Shown piece after piece: positions 1 through 10,279 of a DNA stretch of 48,216 nucleotides. Where the stretch lies: the NCBI GenBank assembly GCA_051453625.1, contig JBOZIK010000001.1, forward strand, positions 75,891,161 to 75,939,376, written 5' to 3'. The notes beneath the pieces are model-generated. The model worked only from the letters and a program-made list of their open reading frames with translations. It was not told the DNA's origin and did not search any database. A program made the translations under genes and the position numbers. The DNA comes from Welwitschia mirabilis. Taxonomy: Eukaryota; Gnetophyta; Gnetopsida; Welwitschiales. The first letter of the stretch is position 1. Every line of letters begins with the position of its first letter.

Positions 1-189
1 GTAAAATTTTACTTAATAATAAATAAATAATTATTTTATTTGATTATGGAATAAATCATTATTTTATATCCTCTAAAGTTATTTTAAGAGGAAAATTATG
101 ATATACTCCAATTAAGGGATGCATTAAGCTTGTAAATGGATCCATAACTAAGGTTAATCATTAGGTCCAAAATTGTACTTTATTTATAA

Positions 190-330
190 CTGGGGAATAT
201 TTTCATATTCAACCAATTTTTATAAACCTAGGAAAATATGATGTTATTTTAGGCGTGAATTGATTAATGTAGAATAAGACTATTATAAATTATAAGAAGT
301 GTCACGTAGAGATGATAAATCATAGACAAA
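190..330 (+). pseudogene. Gypsy aspartic protease, C-terminal part
   Basis: The translation around 205-240 contains GKYDVILGVN followed by a short stretch ending NYKKCHVEM. This matches the end of plant gypsy proteases, where a 'FDVILGMDWL'-like block precedes a 'NCKKKTVEF'-like block. A TGA and a TAG interrupt it. The catalytic DTG region would lie upstream of base 190 and I could not place it in readable frame. Confidence 0.65.
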
Positions 331-469
331 AAATAACCTTTCAAAGTAAATCCAAATCATCTATGAATAACTTAATTAAAGCCAAGTATATAAACAGAGA
401 AATTAAGAAGGGATTATTAGTTTATATGCTTTATCTAAAATTAGCTAATAAAAAGGAAGGAGGAACTTC

Positions 470-1400
470 AGTGGGGAATATACCAATAATCCAAGAATAT
501 CTTAATGTATTTACATTAAAACTACTAGAAATGCTACCTATTGGAGAAGTTGAGTTCGCTATTGATTTGATTTTAGGAACTCAACCTATTTCTAAGGCAC
601 CTTATAGAATGTCTCCTATAGAAATGAAAAGTTAAAATTCAAATTGAAGAACTTCTATAAAAAGGTTCTATTCATCCTAGTATATCACAATGGGGTGCAC
701 TAGTATTATTTGTAAAGAAGAAGGATGGAACACTTAGGTTATGCATTAATTAAAAAAAGTTAAATAAAGTTACAATTAAGAACAAATATTCATTGCTAAT
801 AATAAGTAACCTCTTTGACCGATTCAAGGAAGCTCAGGTATTTTCCAAAGTTTATTTAAAATATAAATATCATCAAGTTTGAATTAAGGAAGAATATATT
901 CACAAAACAGCTTTTAAAACTTGCTATGAGCATTATGAGTCCACTTTCATGCCTTCTAGTTTAATTAATGCCTCTACAGTATTCATGAGCCTTATGAATC
1001 ACATTTTTCAAACATATCTTGACTCCTTTGTAATTATGTTCATTGATTACATTATCATTTATTCTAAGTCTTATGAGAAACATCAAAAACAATTAAGAAC
1101 AGGGTTGAACACTTTAAGAAATCATCGACTATATGCTAACATGAAAAGTATTATTTTTTAAAGGAATCCATTCAGTTTTTGGGTCATGTAGTATTTAAGA
1201 TAGGTATTTTAGTTAATCTAGATAAAGTCAAAGTAATTATGAAATGGCTAGTACCCTTAACTATTATTGAATTTAGAAACTTTTTTGATTTTGTTGTGTA
1301 TTATTGTTGATTCATCTTCAACTTCTCTAAGATAGCTTCTCCTGTAATAAGTCTCCTAAGAAAAAATAAAAATTTTTAATGAATAGGAAAATGTTAACAT
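470..1400 (+). pseudogene. Gypsy reverse transcriptase, decayed
   Basis: The frame opens with an EVEFAIDLILGTQPISKAPY block, the start of plant gypsy RT. It continues (with stops) through [37 protein letters not shown] and KTAFKTCYEHYE. The catalytic-box region near 1045-1070 reads FIDYIIIYSK where the family has FIDDILIYSK, so the second catalytic Asp has become Tyr. In-frame stops replace the conserved Gln of the YRQLNK block and the Arg of the QVRIK block. The enzyme cannot be active. The longest open pieces are 312-635 and 949-1161. Confidence 0.88.
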
Positions 1401-1820
1401 TTCTTTGATCATCTTAAAGAGTGTTTAACTAGTGCTCTAGCATTAGCAATGCCATATGATTCTAAGACATTTTCCGTTTACACTGACGCATCAAAAGAAG
1501 GCCTTAAAGCTATTCTTGAATAAGATAAAAGAGTAATATCCTATGGATCAAGGTAACTTAAGACAAATAAGAGAACTTATCCTATTCATGATCTTAAATT
1601 AACTTCAGTAATATTTACTTTAAAGTTATAGAAGCATTATCTCTATGATGTTAAATTTCAAATTTGGACTAATCATAAGAGTTTAAAATACATTTTCACA
1701 CAATCAAAATTAAACCTTAAGTAAAGAATATGGATGAAATTTTTGTATGTCTTTGATCTTGAAATTTTATACCATGAGAGAAAGGAAATATAGTTGTAAA
1801 TGCTCTTAGTAGATATGGCT
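1400..1820 (+). pseudogene. Gypsy RNase H, decayed
   Basis: The block near 1465-1525 reads FSVYTDASKEGLKAILE, the RNase H beta-strand carrying the first catalytic Asp. It is followed by VISYGSRQLK-like and YPIHDLKL-like blocks, then a TNHKSLKY block (family: TDHKSLKY) near 1670-1690 and LEILYHERKGN near 1760. These blocks and their order are those of gypsy RNase H. Several Gln codons have become stops. The fragment leads directly into the integrase zinc-binding region. Confidence 0.85.
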
Positions 1821-1859
1821 ATCTTAAAATAATTATAGAAATTTAAAGTTAATATCTCT

Positions 1860-2900
1860 TATTACTGTAGATGATCAAAACAAAGATGAGAATTATCAAA
1901 AATTAAAGGATTAGTTAGAGAAATCAACAAATTTAGGAGACTTTAGTATTTATTGAAAAGTTATTATTAAATTCAAGGGAAGGTTTTTGGTTCCTAATGT
2001 AGATAAAATTTGACAAAAGCTAATGTTTGAATTTCATAATCCTCCAATATTAGGTCATCTTGAAGGAATAAAAATGTATCAAAACATGAAGCAAAAATTT
2101 TGGTGACTAGAGATAAAAAATATAGGAGAGTTTATATCAAAGTTTTTAAATTATTAGCAAGTTAAGGTAGAACATAGGAATCCAATAGGACTACTTTATC
2201 CTAATAATATTCTAGAATATAAGTGGAATGTAATTTCCATGGATTTTATATTAGGGCTTCCAAGAACCATAAGAGGTAACGACTCAATTATGATTATAAT
2301 TAATAGGACAACTAAATCAACCAATTTCATTCTAGTAAATTCTACTTATTATGTTAAGGATATAACTAAAGTATACATTCAGAATGTTATTTATTTACAT
2401 GGTTTATCCTTAGTGATTATTTCTGATAAGGATTTAAAATTTACCTCTAAATCTTGATAAGAACTAAATAGGGTTTAGGAACTAAGTTAAATATAAGTAC
2501 ATGATTTCATTCTCAAACAGATGATCAAGAAGCAAAAGTTAATCAGATCCTAGAGGATCTTCTTAAAGCATGTGTTCTTAATGAGCCTAAGAGTTGGGAA
2601 GAATACCTATCATTAGTGGAATTTGCATATAATAATAGTTATTAAAGTTATATTCAAATGGATCTATTTGAAGCTTTATATGGTAGAAAATGCAGAGCAC
2701 TTACTACATGGACAGAACCTAAGAAAAGATTGAAAATAGTAGGAAAAATATTACAAGAAATGGAAAATAAGATGAGAACCATTAAGAATAGATTAAAGGA
2801 AGTAGAAAATAGGCAAAATATTTATGCAAATCATTGAATAAAAGATCTTGAATTCTAAGTAAGTAATCATGTCTTCTTCAAGGTATCACCAATGAAATCA
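1860..2900 (+). pseudogene. Gypsy integrase, decayed
   Basis: The N-terminal zinc-finger region is recognisable from HNPPILGHLEG near 2035-2065, with the downstream Cys pair eroded. The catalytic core begins MDFILGLP at 2239 (open piece 2239-2457). It is followed by the second-Asp region (IISDKDLKFTS, family SDRDPRFTS) and the region WEEYLSLVEFAYNNSY near 2600-2640, then LYGRKCRA. A stop in place of the WW pair near 2100 is a Trp-to-stop change. Confidence 0.87.
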
Positions 2901-2962
2901 GTTATGCGAGGAGTTAAGAGATCAAAACTAGCCCCCCAAGATTTATTGGACCATTTCAGATA

Positions 2963-3246
2963 TTGGAACGTGTTGGATTTATTGCATACAGACTTGCTTT
3001 ACCTCCCCAGTTATTACACATGCATAATGTTTTTTATGTGAATATGGTAAAAAAGTATATCAAGAATTTTTCTAATATGTTAAATTCATCTCATATACAG
3101 GTGCAACCCAATTGTTTGACTATAGAGGAGCTAAAAGCAATGTTAGACCAATGAACTATCAGTTTATGAAACAAGGAGATCCATCAAGTAAAGATAAAAT
3201 GGAGTAATCATAGTCCTGATAAAGCTACTTGGGAGCTAGAAGAATC
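2963..3246 (+). pseudogene. Gypsy integrase C terminus with chromodomain-like tail
   Basis: The open piece 2963-3154 carries a VGFIAYRLALPPQL block (family: GxVAYRLxLPPxL) followed by HNVFYVNMVKKYI, which is the gypsy integrase GPY/F region. The tail near 3185-3245 reads IKWSNHSPDKATWELEE, resembling the chromodomain ending 'VKVLWRNHxxEEATWE'. The frame is cut by a TGA after 3150 and by the N gap at 3247. Confidence 0.75.
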
Positions 3247-3346
3247 NNNNNNNNNNNNNNNNNNNNNNNNNNNNNNNNNNNNNNNNNNNNNNNNNNNNNN
3301 NNNNNNNNNNNNNNNNNNNNNNNNNNNNNNNNNNNNNNNNNNNNNN
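3247..3346. other. Assembly gap (100 N)
   Basis: A run of exactly 100 N, the usual placeholder for a gap of unknown size. It joins the 3' end of one gypsy pol copy to the middle of a second integrase copy, so the true intervening sequence may be long. Confidence 0.99.
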
Positions 3347-4560
3347 TTTATAATCCTCCAATATCAGGTCATCCTGGAGGAAAAAAATTGTATCAAATAT
3401 GAGGAAAAATGAAAAAGGATATAGCAAAATTTGTATTAAAGTAGCTAAATTATTAGCAAGTTAAGGTAAAACATAGGAACCAATAGGACTACTCTATTCT
3501 CATAATGTTCCAGAACATAAGTGGGATGTAATTTGCATGGATTTTAGTTTAAGGCTTACAAAAAACCCAAGAGGTAATGACTAAGTTATGTTTATAATTG
3601 ATAAAGCAACTAAATTAGCATATTTCGTTCTAATAAATTCTACTTATAGTGTTAAGGATATAGCTAAAGTATACATTCAGAATGTTATTCATTTACATGA
3701 TGTACTCTTAGTTATTATTTCTCATAGGGATACAAAATTTACCTTTAAAGTTTAACAAGAAATACAATTGGAATTAGGAACTAAGCTAAATATGAGTACA
3801 ACATTTCATCTAAAACAAATGGTCAGGAAAAAAGAGTTAATCAAATCCTAGAGGATCTTCTTAGAGCATGTGTTATTAATGAATCTAAGAGTTGGAAAGA
3901 ATACCTACCATTAGTGGAATTTGCATATAATAATAGTTATCAAAGTTCTATTTAAATGACTCTATTTGAAGCTTTATATGGTACGAAATGCAAAGCCCCC
4001 ACTAATGGACAAGACCTAGGTAAATATTGATAATAAGATTAGAAATATTATAAGAAATGGAAAATAAGATGAGAACCATTAAGAATAGATTAAACAAAAA
4101 AGAAAATAAGAAAACAATGTATGTAGGTCATCAAAGAAGAGACCTTAAATTCTAAGTAGATGATCATGTCTTTCTCAAGGTATCACCAATTAAATTAATT
4201 GTGTAAGAAGTTAAGAGATCAAAACTAGCCTTCATATTTATTAAACATTTCAAATATTGGAACATGTTAGACCTATTGCATATAGACTTGCTCTACCTTT
4301 TTAATTACTAGACATGCATAATGTTTTTTATGTGAATATGCTATGAAAGTATATTACATATCCTTATCATGTGTTGAATTAGTTTCATATTTAGGTGGAA
4401 TCCAATTGTTCAATTATAGAGGAGCTAGAAGTAGTGTTGAACTAACTATCAGTTTACAATGGAGTCATCATAGTCCAAATGAAGCTACTTGAAAGATAGA
4501 AAAATCAATGAAAAATCAATACCCAAATATTTTTGAATCCCATAATATGTAATCTAAGAC
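3347..4560 (+). pseudogene. Second copy of gypsy integrase and C-terminal tail
   Basis: This repeats 2035-3240 in the same order and direction: a GHPGG-like zinc-finger region, a NYQQVKVKHRN-like block, the catalytic core, EYLPLVEFAYNNSYQSS near 3900-3950, a LYGTKCKAP-like block, and a tail near 4450-4510. It has its own stops and indels, so it is an independent diverged copy and not an exact assembly duplicate. It leads to a polypurine tract and LTR, so this copy carries the 3' end of the element. Confidence 0.85.
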
Positions 4561-4605
4561 TTCTAAATCATTATGTACTTGGATTCCCAAGAGTAAATCG
4601 TTTAT

Positions 4606-4616
4606 AAGTGGGGGAG
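4606..4616 (+). other. Polypurine tract of the gypsy element
   Basis: AAGTGGGGGAG lies 2 bases upstream of the LTR start. That is the expected position and composition for the plus-strand priming site of an LTR retrotransposon. Confidence 0.75.
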
Positions 4617-4618
4617 TA

Positions 4619-5766
4619 TATTATAACCCATATTTTGTGAACTTTATTTAATAGAGTTTCTAAACTATGTAATACATTTTAATATCAATTTTAATAAAAA
4701 TCCCTTTTTATTAAGAATTTATATGTAGCCCTGTAATCAATAATGTATTATACGTCAAACATTAAAGGTACTTATAAGATTGCTTAATTATTTAATCTTA
4801 GTTTTGGGCATTTTATTATTTTAAGTTATAATAATGATTATATGAAATTTAATATTAAATAAACTTATTTATAATTAGGAAATTCATTTTCCATGGTTAA
4901 ATAGTTAAATCAGATAAAAAATCCATATGAAGATGTAAAATAATATCTAAAAAAAAGAGGAATGTGACATATTTATTTTAATCATTTATTCATCTATCTT
5001 ATTTAAGTTTTAAAAAAAACTAAAATTACTTGATAAAAGTGAAAGAATAATAAGTAAGAGTACCATGTTCAACTATGATAATTTCTTACATTCAATTATA
5101 ACTTCTTTTTACAACCCATTATGACATTTTTCTTACATTTAATTATGGCATTCCTTTCTTGATGGATTATGAAGAGTGTAAACATGTGAATAAGGACATG
5201 CAATATTATCTATAAATTAAAAAGGAAAAATGAGTAGAATTTATTCTTTCATGACTATTATCTTTATTGATATTTGTGGAATGACTATATGTGTAAAATA
5301 TTATTTTTCTTGTTGTGTCACATGACAATTTCAAAATTGGTGCATTTGTTTTTCCAATGCATTTTAAATGTGTTTTGGATTGATTATGAGCTTATGAAGG
5401 ATTAAGAAGGAACTAGTATAAGGAAATGATGCATCTGATTAATCTTGTTAATTAAAGTAAGAAGATTACTCATCCACATTAGGTGCATGAGTCATAAATA
5501 AGATTCCTTTTTTTATTCATACATCACTTTTATTTTTTTCACAATCTTTTACAACTTCTCATTGATTAATCTAATTAATGTCACTTCTATATAATCTCGT
5601 TCAACTTGTTATTAATTAATCTTATCATTATTATTACATGTCTAAATCACTTTTACATAAATTCTATACAACGTTTTATTGATCAATCTTATTATTGTCA
5701 CACATGTCAATGTCAGTTTTACACAATTCCATTCAACGTATCATTGATCAATCTTATCAAGTAAGA
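4619..5766 (+). repeat. Gypsy LTR, copy 1 (3' LTR)
   Basis: The LTR starts at TATTATAACCC; the copy at 47153 starts TGTTATAACCC, so the terminal TG has become TA here. Near-identical sequence recurs at 5867-6862, 7776-8044 and 47153-47580. The copy is cut at its 3' end by a 100-N gap, just short of the TAAGATAGCTTTC block that ends copies 2 and 3. Full LTR length is inferred to be about 1.2 kb. No gene is present in it. Confidence 0.85.
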
Positions 5767-5866
5767 NNNNNNNNNNNNNNNNNNNNNNNNNNNNNNNNNN
5801 NNNNNNNNNNNNNNNNNNNNNNNNNNNNNNNNNNNNNNNNNNNNNNNNNNNNNNNNNNNNNNNNNN
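5767..5866. other. Assembly gap (100 N)
   Basis: Exactly 100 N, between the end of LTR copy 1 and the middle of LTR copy 2. Collapse or misjoining of identical repeats is likely here. Confidence 0.99.
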
Positions 5867-6862
5867 TATTATTTTAAGTTATAATAATAATTATAAGAAT
5901 TTTAATACTAAATAAACCTATTTATGATTAGGCAAGTCATTTTTCATGGTGAAATAATTAAATCGAAAAAAGTTCTTATGAAGATGTAAAATAATGTCTA
6001 CATAAAAAAAGGGAGGATGTGACATATTTATTTTAATCATTTATTCATGTGTATTATTCAAGTTTTAAAAAAAACTAAAATTACTTGTTAAAAGTGAAAG
6101 AATAATAAATAAGAGTACTATGTTCAACTATGACAATTTCTTACATTTAATTATGACATTTTCTTACAATACATTATGACATTTTTCATACATTCAATTA
6201 TGGAATTCCTTTCTTGTGATTTGTATTGTTGATATAATGGATCATAAAGAGTGTAAACATGTGAATAAGGACATGCACTCTTATCTATAAATTAAAAAGA
6301 GTAAATGAATAGAATTTATTCTACTATGACTTTTATCCTTATCAATATTTATGAAAGAACTTAATGCATAAAATATTATTTTTCTTATTGTGTCATATGA
6401 AAATTTTGAGATTGATGCATTTGTTCTTCTAATGCATTTTAAATATATTTTGGATTAATTATAAGCCTATAAAGGATTAAGAAGGAACTAGCATGAGGAA
6501 ATGATGTTTTTAATTAATCATATTAATTTAAGTAAGAAGATTACTCACTTAAATTAAGTGCGTAAGTCATTAATAAGATTTTTTTTATTATTCATACATC
6601 ACTTTTACCTCTTACATAAGCTCTTACAATTTCTCATTGGTTTATTATATCAATATCACTTCTACACAAACTCATCCAACTTGTTATTGATCATTCTTAT
6701 CATTATCATTCACATGTCCAAATCACTTTTACATAAATTCTATCCAACTTATCATTGATCAACCTTATTATTTTTATACATGTTAATGTTATTTTTACAC
6801 AAGTCCATTCAAATTTTCATTAATTAATCTTATCAAGTAAGATAGCTTTCTTTATCTTGTCG
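5867..6862 (+). repeat. Gypsy LTR, copy 2 (5' end missing)
   Basis: Matches copy 1 from about its base 190 onward (for example TTATTTTAAGTTATAATAAT at both 4813 and 5870), and runs on to TTTATCTTGTC at 6862. The same block also ends the fragment at 7776-8044, which places the LTR 3' end close to here. Its first ~190 bases would lie in the preceding gap. Confidence 0.8.
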
Positions 6863-7204
6863 ACATATTTAGGCTACCTTCTTTTATTGAGATGGTTGTA
6901 GAGTTTTAAGACCTTAGTGTAGCCCTAGTAACTTGTTTTTTTTTTGTTTTTTAATAATTTCACTTAGATTCTTCAATGTGTGTTACCTTTTTCCCTAATC
7001 TTTCATGCTTGTTTTTCTTTTAATTATATAAAATCTCTACAATGTTAAGCCAGTGTTATAGCTTATAAAATTAAAAATTTATTTTTCAACAAGTTAAGAC
7101 TATAGTAAACATAAATATTTATAAAAAATAATTAATGGAAGCAGCAAATTTAAAGAACTTATCAGAGATTTGATGAAATGCATTGCATTTCAGTGTTATG
7201 TGAA
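6863..7204. other. AT-rich spacer, nothing recognised
   Basis: Follows the end of LTR copy 2 and precedes the left LTR of the minus-strand element. It contains a T run near 6938-6945 but no ORF, RNA gene or repeat that I could assign. Confidence 0.5.
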
Positions 7205-7771
7205 TTCTAGATGATTACTATAAATTGTTTTTCTCAACTAACATTTTTATCTTTTAGTTCTTAAATTATCCTAATTATGACTGAACTTTCAATAGGTGAC
7301 ACTCTAAACCTTATAACGAATTAATTTTCTTCCTAACATAAGAGATTATTTAAATTTGATAAAGATGCCTTTCATTAAGGAGCAGGCATGTTACTACACC
7401 TCTTAAATTTAGTGCTATAGTAACCTTTGTAAGCAACAAATGAATCATTTCCTTAAGGAACAGAAATTCAATGTGTTCAAAACAACCATTTGCTTAATTG
7501 ATTAACTTTCAAAGGTAGAATTCATCCAAATGGTATGTAGACTCTAACTTTACCATAAAACTGGTTAGTAATATGTTATTGTAATATTTAATCTCAAAAC
7601 ATGAAAGATATCTTTTAAAACTCACTTATTTCTTTCTTACATATCTTTTATACTATATTAGAGTGTGTTCTATTCATGAGAAATCATAAAATTATGCAAT
7701 GAAAAATTAAAATCTAGATGCAAGAATTTACAAAGATTATATTAGTTCCATACCTTTTTACAACATAAGAA

Positions 7772-7775
7772 NNNN
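7772..7775. other. Short gap (4 N)
   Basis: Four N exactly at the junction between the minus-strand LTR and a fragment of the gypsy LTR. The join may be an assembly bridge and not a real boundary. Confidence 0.99.
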
Positions 7776-8044
7776 CATACATCACTTTTACCTCTTACAT
7801 AAGCTCTTACAATTTCTCATTGGTTTATTATATCAATATCACTTCTACACAAGCTCATGCAACTTGTTATTGATCATTCTTATCATTGTCATTCACATGT
7901 CCAAATCACTTTTACATAAATTTTATCCAACTTATCATTGATCAACCTTATCATTTTTATATATGTTAATGTTATTTTTATACAAGCCCATTCAACTTGT
8001 CATTAATTAATCTTATTAAGTAAGATAGCTTTCTTTATCTTGTC
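7776..8044 (+). repeat. Gypsy LTR fragment, copy 3 (last ~270 bp)
   Basis: Nearly identical to 6592-6862, from CATACATCACTTTTACC through TTTATCTTGTC. It lies nested inside the minus-strand LTR, so it inserted later or was joined there by the assembler. Only the 3' end of the LTR is present. Confidence 0.85.
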
Positions 8045-9170
8045 AATGTAGATGGTCTTTAACCACTTATATCAAGGACATTTGGTATACCATTTATCTA
8101 TAAATAGAGCCCTCTTCCTTCTGGCACTCATTAGAAAGAATATGATTAAAACAAAATGACCTTAGAGCCTTAAGATTCAATTTGTAGCTCTTGAAAGCAC
8201 ACTTAAAATCCATTGGAACATTGTTTTCATTGGAAGCAGGACCCTTCTAGGTGATATTTTAATACTTCATATAAAAGTCTTAATATCTTATCTTTAGGTC
8301 TTCCATGAGGGCCTAATAATGGTGCCGATACAACTTAGCAAATTGTCTCATCCTCCAACTCATATGTTAAAGTACTTCTTGCACTGTTGTAATACTCGAA
8401 GTTTGAAGAATCCTATCTTCTTCTTTATGTCCCTTGGTTCTCAGTTTTTCTCACCCTTAAAGGTTATTATCCGAGGCCTTGCCATGAAAGCCATCTATAT
8501 CATCACAAATGTAACTCACATTAGTATAATACATTTGTTATTACTAGTGCTCTAGCTAGTGGCAAGGTAGAAGAGAAGTTGCATTTTCATTAGGATGGGT
8601 ATTTTCTTTCTTCAAGTAATCCACCTTTAATAAAGATGAATTAGGGCATAGGTGTTATTGTTACTATCTTTTCAAATTCCACTACTTTCCTATAGTTTTC
8701 ATGAAAGATACTTCCATAATTCTATCAATCAAGATTTTCTACAATAGAATCCACTTGCAAAATTAACACAGTCGATCCATTTATAGTCTTTCTTATAACA
8801 TTGACTAAGAAACATGTCCTATGAAATATTACTTAAATTTCATATTTTGGTCAACTCAAGTGAGAGAGAAATTACTCTTTACAAAATTAATTTGGACATT
8901 TAAAACAATTAGGTACAACCCAAAGATCATGAAATATGACTAGTTTTTAGCTATTGAATTTTCCTTTATTTTTACCCTTCATTTTCACTTCCCAAAAACT
9001 TTAAAGGTCTCCATTTTTCTAAATTAATGGTTGTTTTGATCATTTAGGTTACACACTCTAATAAATAAAACACACCCTAGTGTAATCTAAAAATGCAATA
9101 GTGCATAAACATGGGCACACACCCCATTGCAATTTAAAAATGCAATGGCACATAACTATGGGGTATTACA

Positions 9171-9182
9171 TTCTCTCCCCAT
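9171..9182 (-). other. Polypurine tract of the minus-strand element
   Basis: Minus-strand ATGGGGAGAGAA directly abuts an LTR that begins TGTAATACCCC. Position and composition fit a plus-strand priming site, and this sets the element's orientation. Confidence 0.7.
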
Positions 9183-10279
9183 TAAGAAGTTTCTATCCTT
9201 AGAAACCACTTAATCTGAATATTACTTTTAAAAAATCATTAATAAATTGATTAAGAAATGGATCCAAACCTAAGACTTAATCCATGCATTACTGTAATAA
9301 AATCATTAATGAGTTGATTAAGCAATGGATCCAAACCTAAGATTTAATACCAAAATATCATAATCTAATTTTAGAGTTGGATCTAAAAGCATGATTTTTT
9401 TTTTAGTAATTCACTTTATTACATGATAGCACATCAAGTTACATGATAAGATTAAACATTGCAATGAACTAATTAGGTTATAATTGAGATACTTACCTCT
9501 CAATTACCCACAAGATTTACATTCAATAAAATGTATGATGATAGCTCATCTAATTAATACCATAATAAATCTAAAGGTTAAATTAAAATCTCGATTAGAA
9601 GCACACATAAGAAGTGTGTATATTGTAGTCAAGATAATTATTACACCAATAGATAAGCAACCACATCTACATAATCCTCATCTAAAGGAGTTATAACCAC
9701 ACATAATTCTATCTTGGAACTCTTTCTGTTCTCTACAATTATGCATGAGTGTAAGATAGACCAAAGTGGTCTGTATGAGTGGCATATGAAAATACTTGGC
9801 ATGAGAGAATGTAAAGAATAATGCAAGAACTTAATTTTTAAAACAACATCAATAGATTTCACACACAAGTATATGTATACATGCATAATAACTATTTGTA
9901 AAAGTATAGAAGGTAGTCAATAAATGACTCTTAAGGTTACAACATACAATTCTATTAAGAAATTCTAATGCATGAATGATGATGTTAGACATGTGTATTA
10001 ATATAAATAAAATATATGGGTACCCAAGTATGTATATATAGTGAATCCCCTAGTTACTAGACTAAAATATCCATTAATAATCCTCCATCACCAAGTATAA
10101 TAAACCCCTCATATCTCACTATAATGTCTTGGTGGGGGCTAATGGAAAGGAATATATCATGATACAATGTTAATATAGTAAATTCATGTAAAAATATGAT
10201 TAACATAGATACATGCACATACACACGCACATACACGCCATTTTGGCAGGGTACCTTTTAGCACTTCTTTTTAAATTGA
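9183..10279 (-). other. Interior of the minus-strand LTR element
   Basis: About 1.1 kb between the two LTRs. It holds a degenerate tandem duplication close to the PPT (9233-9348) and a CA/CAC-rich tract near 10205-10235. Two overlapping ORFs (9484-9696 plus, 9641-9886 minus) show no family features. No gag, protease, RT or integrase block is visible on either strand. Confidence 0.55.
9233..9348. repeat. Degenerate tandem duplication, ~67 bp offset
   Basis: The block AATGGATCCAAACCTAAGA occurs twice. Flanking AAATCATTAAT..TTGATTAAG sequence is also repeated, at 9233 and again from 9300. Confidence 0.75.

Larger units (their letters stand above)
1..3246 (+). mobile_element. Decayed Ty3/gypsy retrotransposon, pol region
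   Basis: Read across stops and frameshifts, this stretch gives the gypsy pol domains in the usual order: protease tail, reverse transcriptase, RNase H, integrase and a chromodomain-like C terminus. Integrase lying after RNase H is the Ty3/gypsy order and rules out Ty1/copia. The 5' LTR, primer binding site and gag lie outside the window. Many stops fall where the family has Gln, Arg or Trp codons, as expected from C-to-T and G-to-A decay of methylated DNA. The element ends at a 100-N gap, so its link to the next integrase fragment is uncertain. The RT type and the chromodomain-like tail suggest a chromovirus (Tekay/Del-like), which is an inference. Confidence 0.9.
7205..9170 (-). repeat. 3' LTR of the minus-strand element, with nested fragment
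   Basis: Matches 10280-11957: for example TTTCTTCCTAACATAAG near 7330 and 10410, and TTAGAAAGAATATGATTAAAA near 8130 and 10928. The inner end at 9169-9170 reads CA on the plus strand (TG on the minus strand). It is about 290 bp longer than its partner because gypsy LTR sequence (7776-8044) and 4 N lie inside it. The left edge is uncertain by some tens of bases. The 78-codon ORF at 8319-8555 lies within the LTR and is probably not a gene. Confidence 0.65.

Noticed and set aside
480-3000. Fungal repeat-induced point mutation (RIP)
   Set aside because: Transition-type stops resemble RIP, but the introns and TPS class show a plant; methylation-driven deamination explains the pattern.
3236-3427. 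Minus-strand ORF over the first gap
   Set aside because: Mostly N; no real sequence supports it.
8319-8555. 78-codon plus-strand ORF
   Set aside because: Inside an LTR of the minus-strand element; the other LTR copy (near 11120-11340) does not keep the frame.
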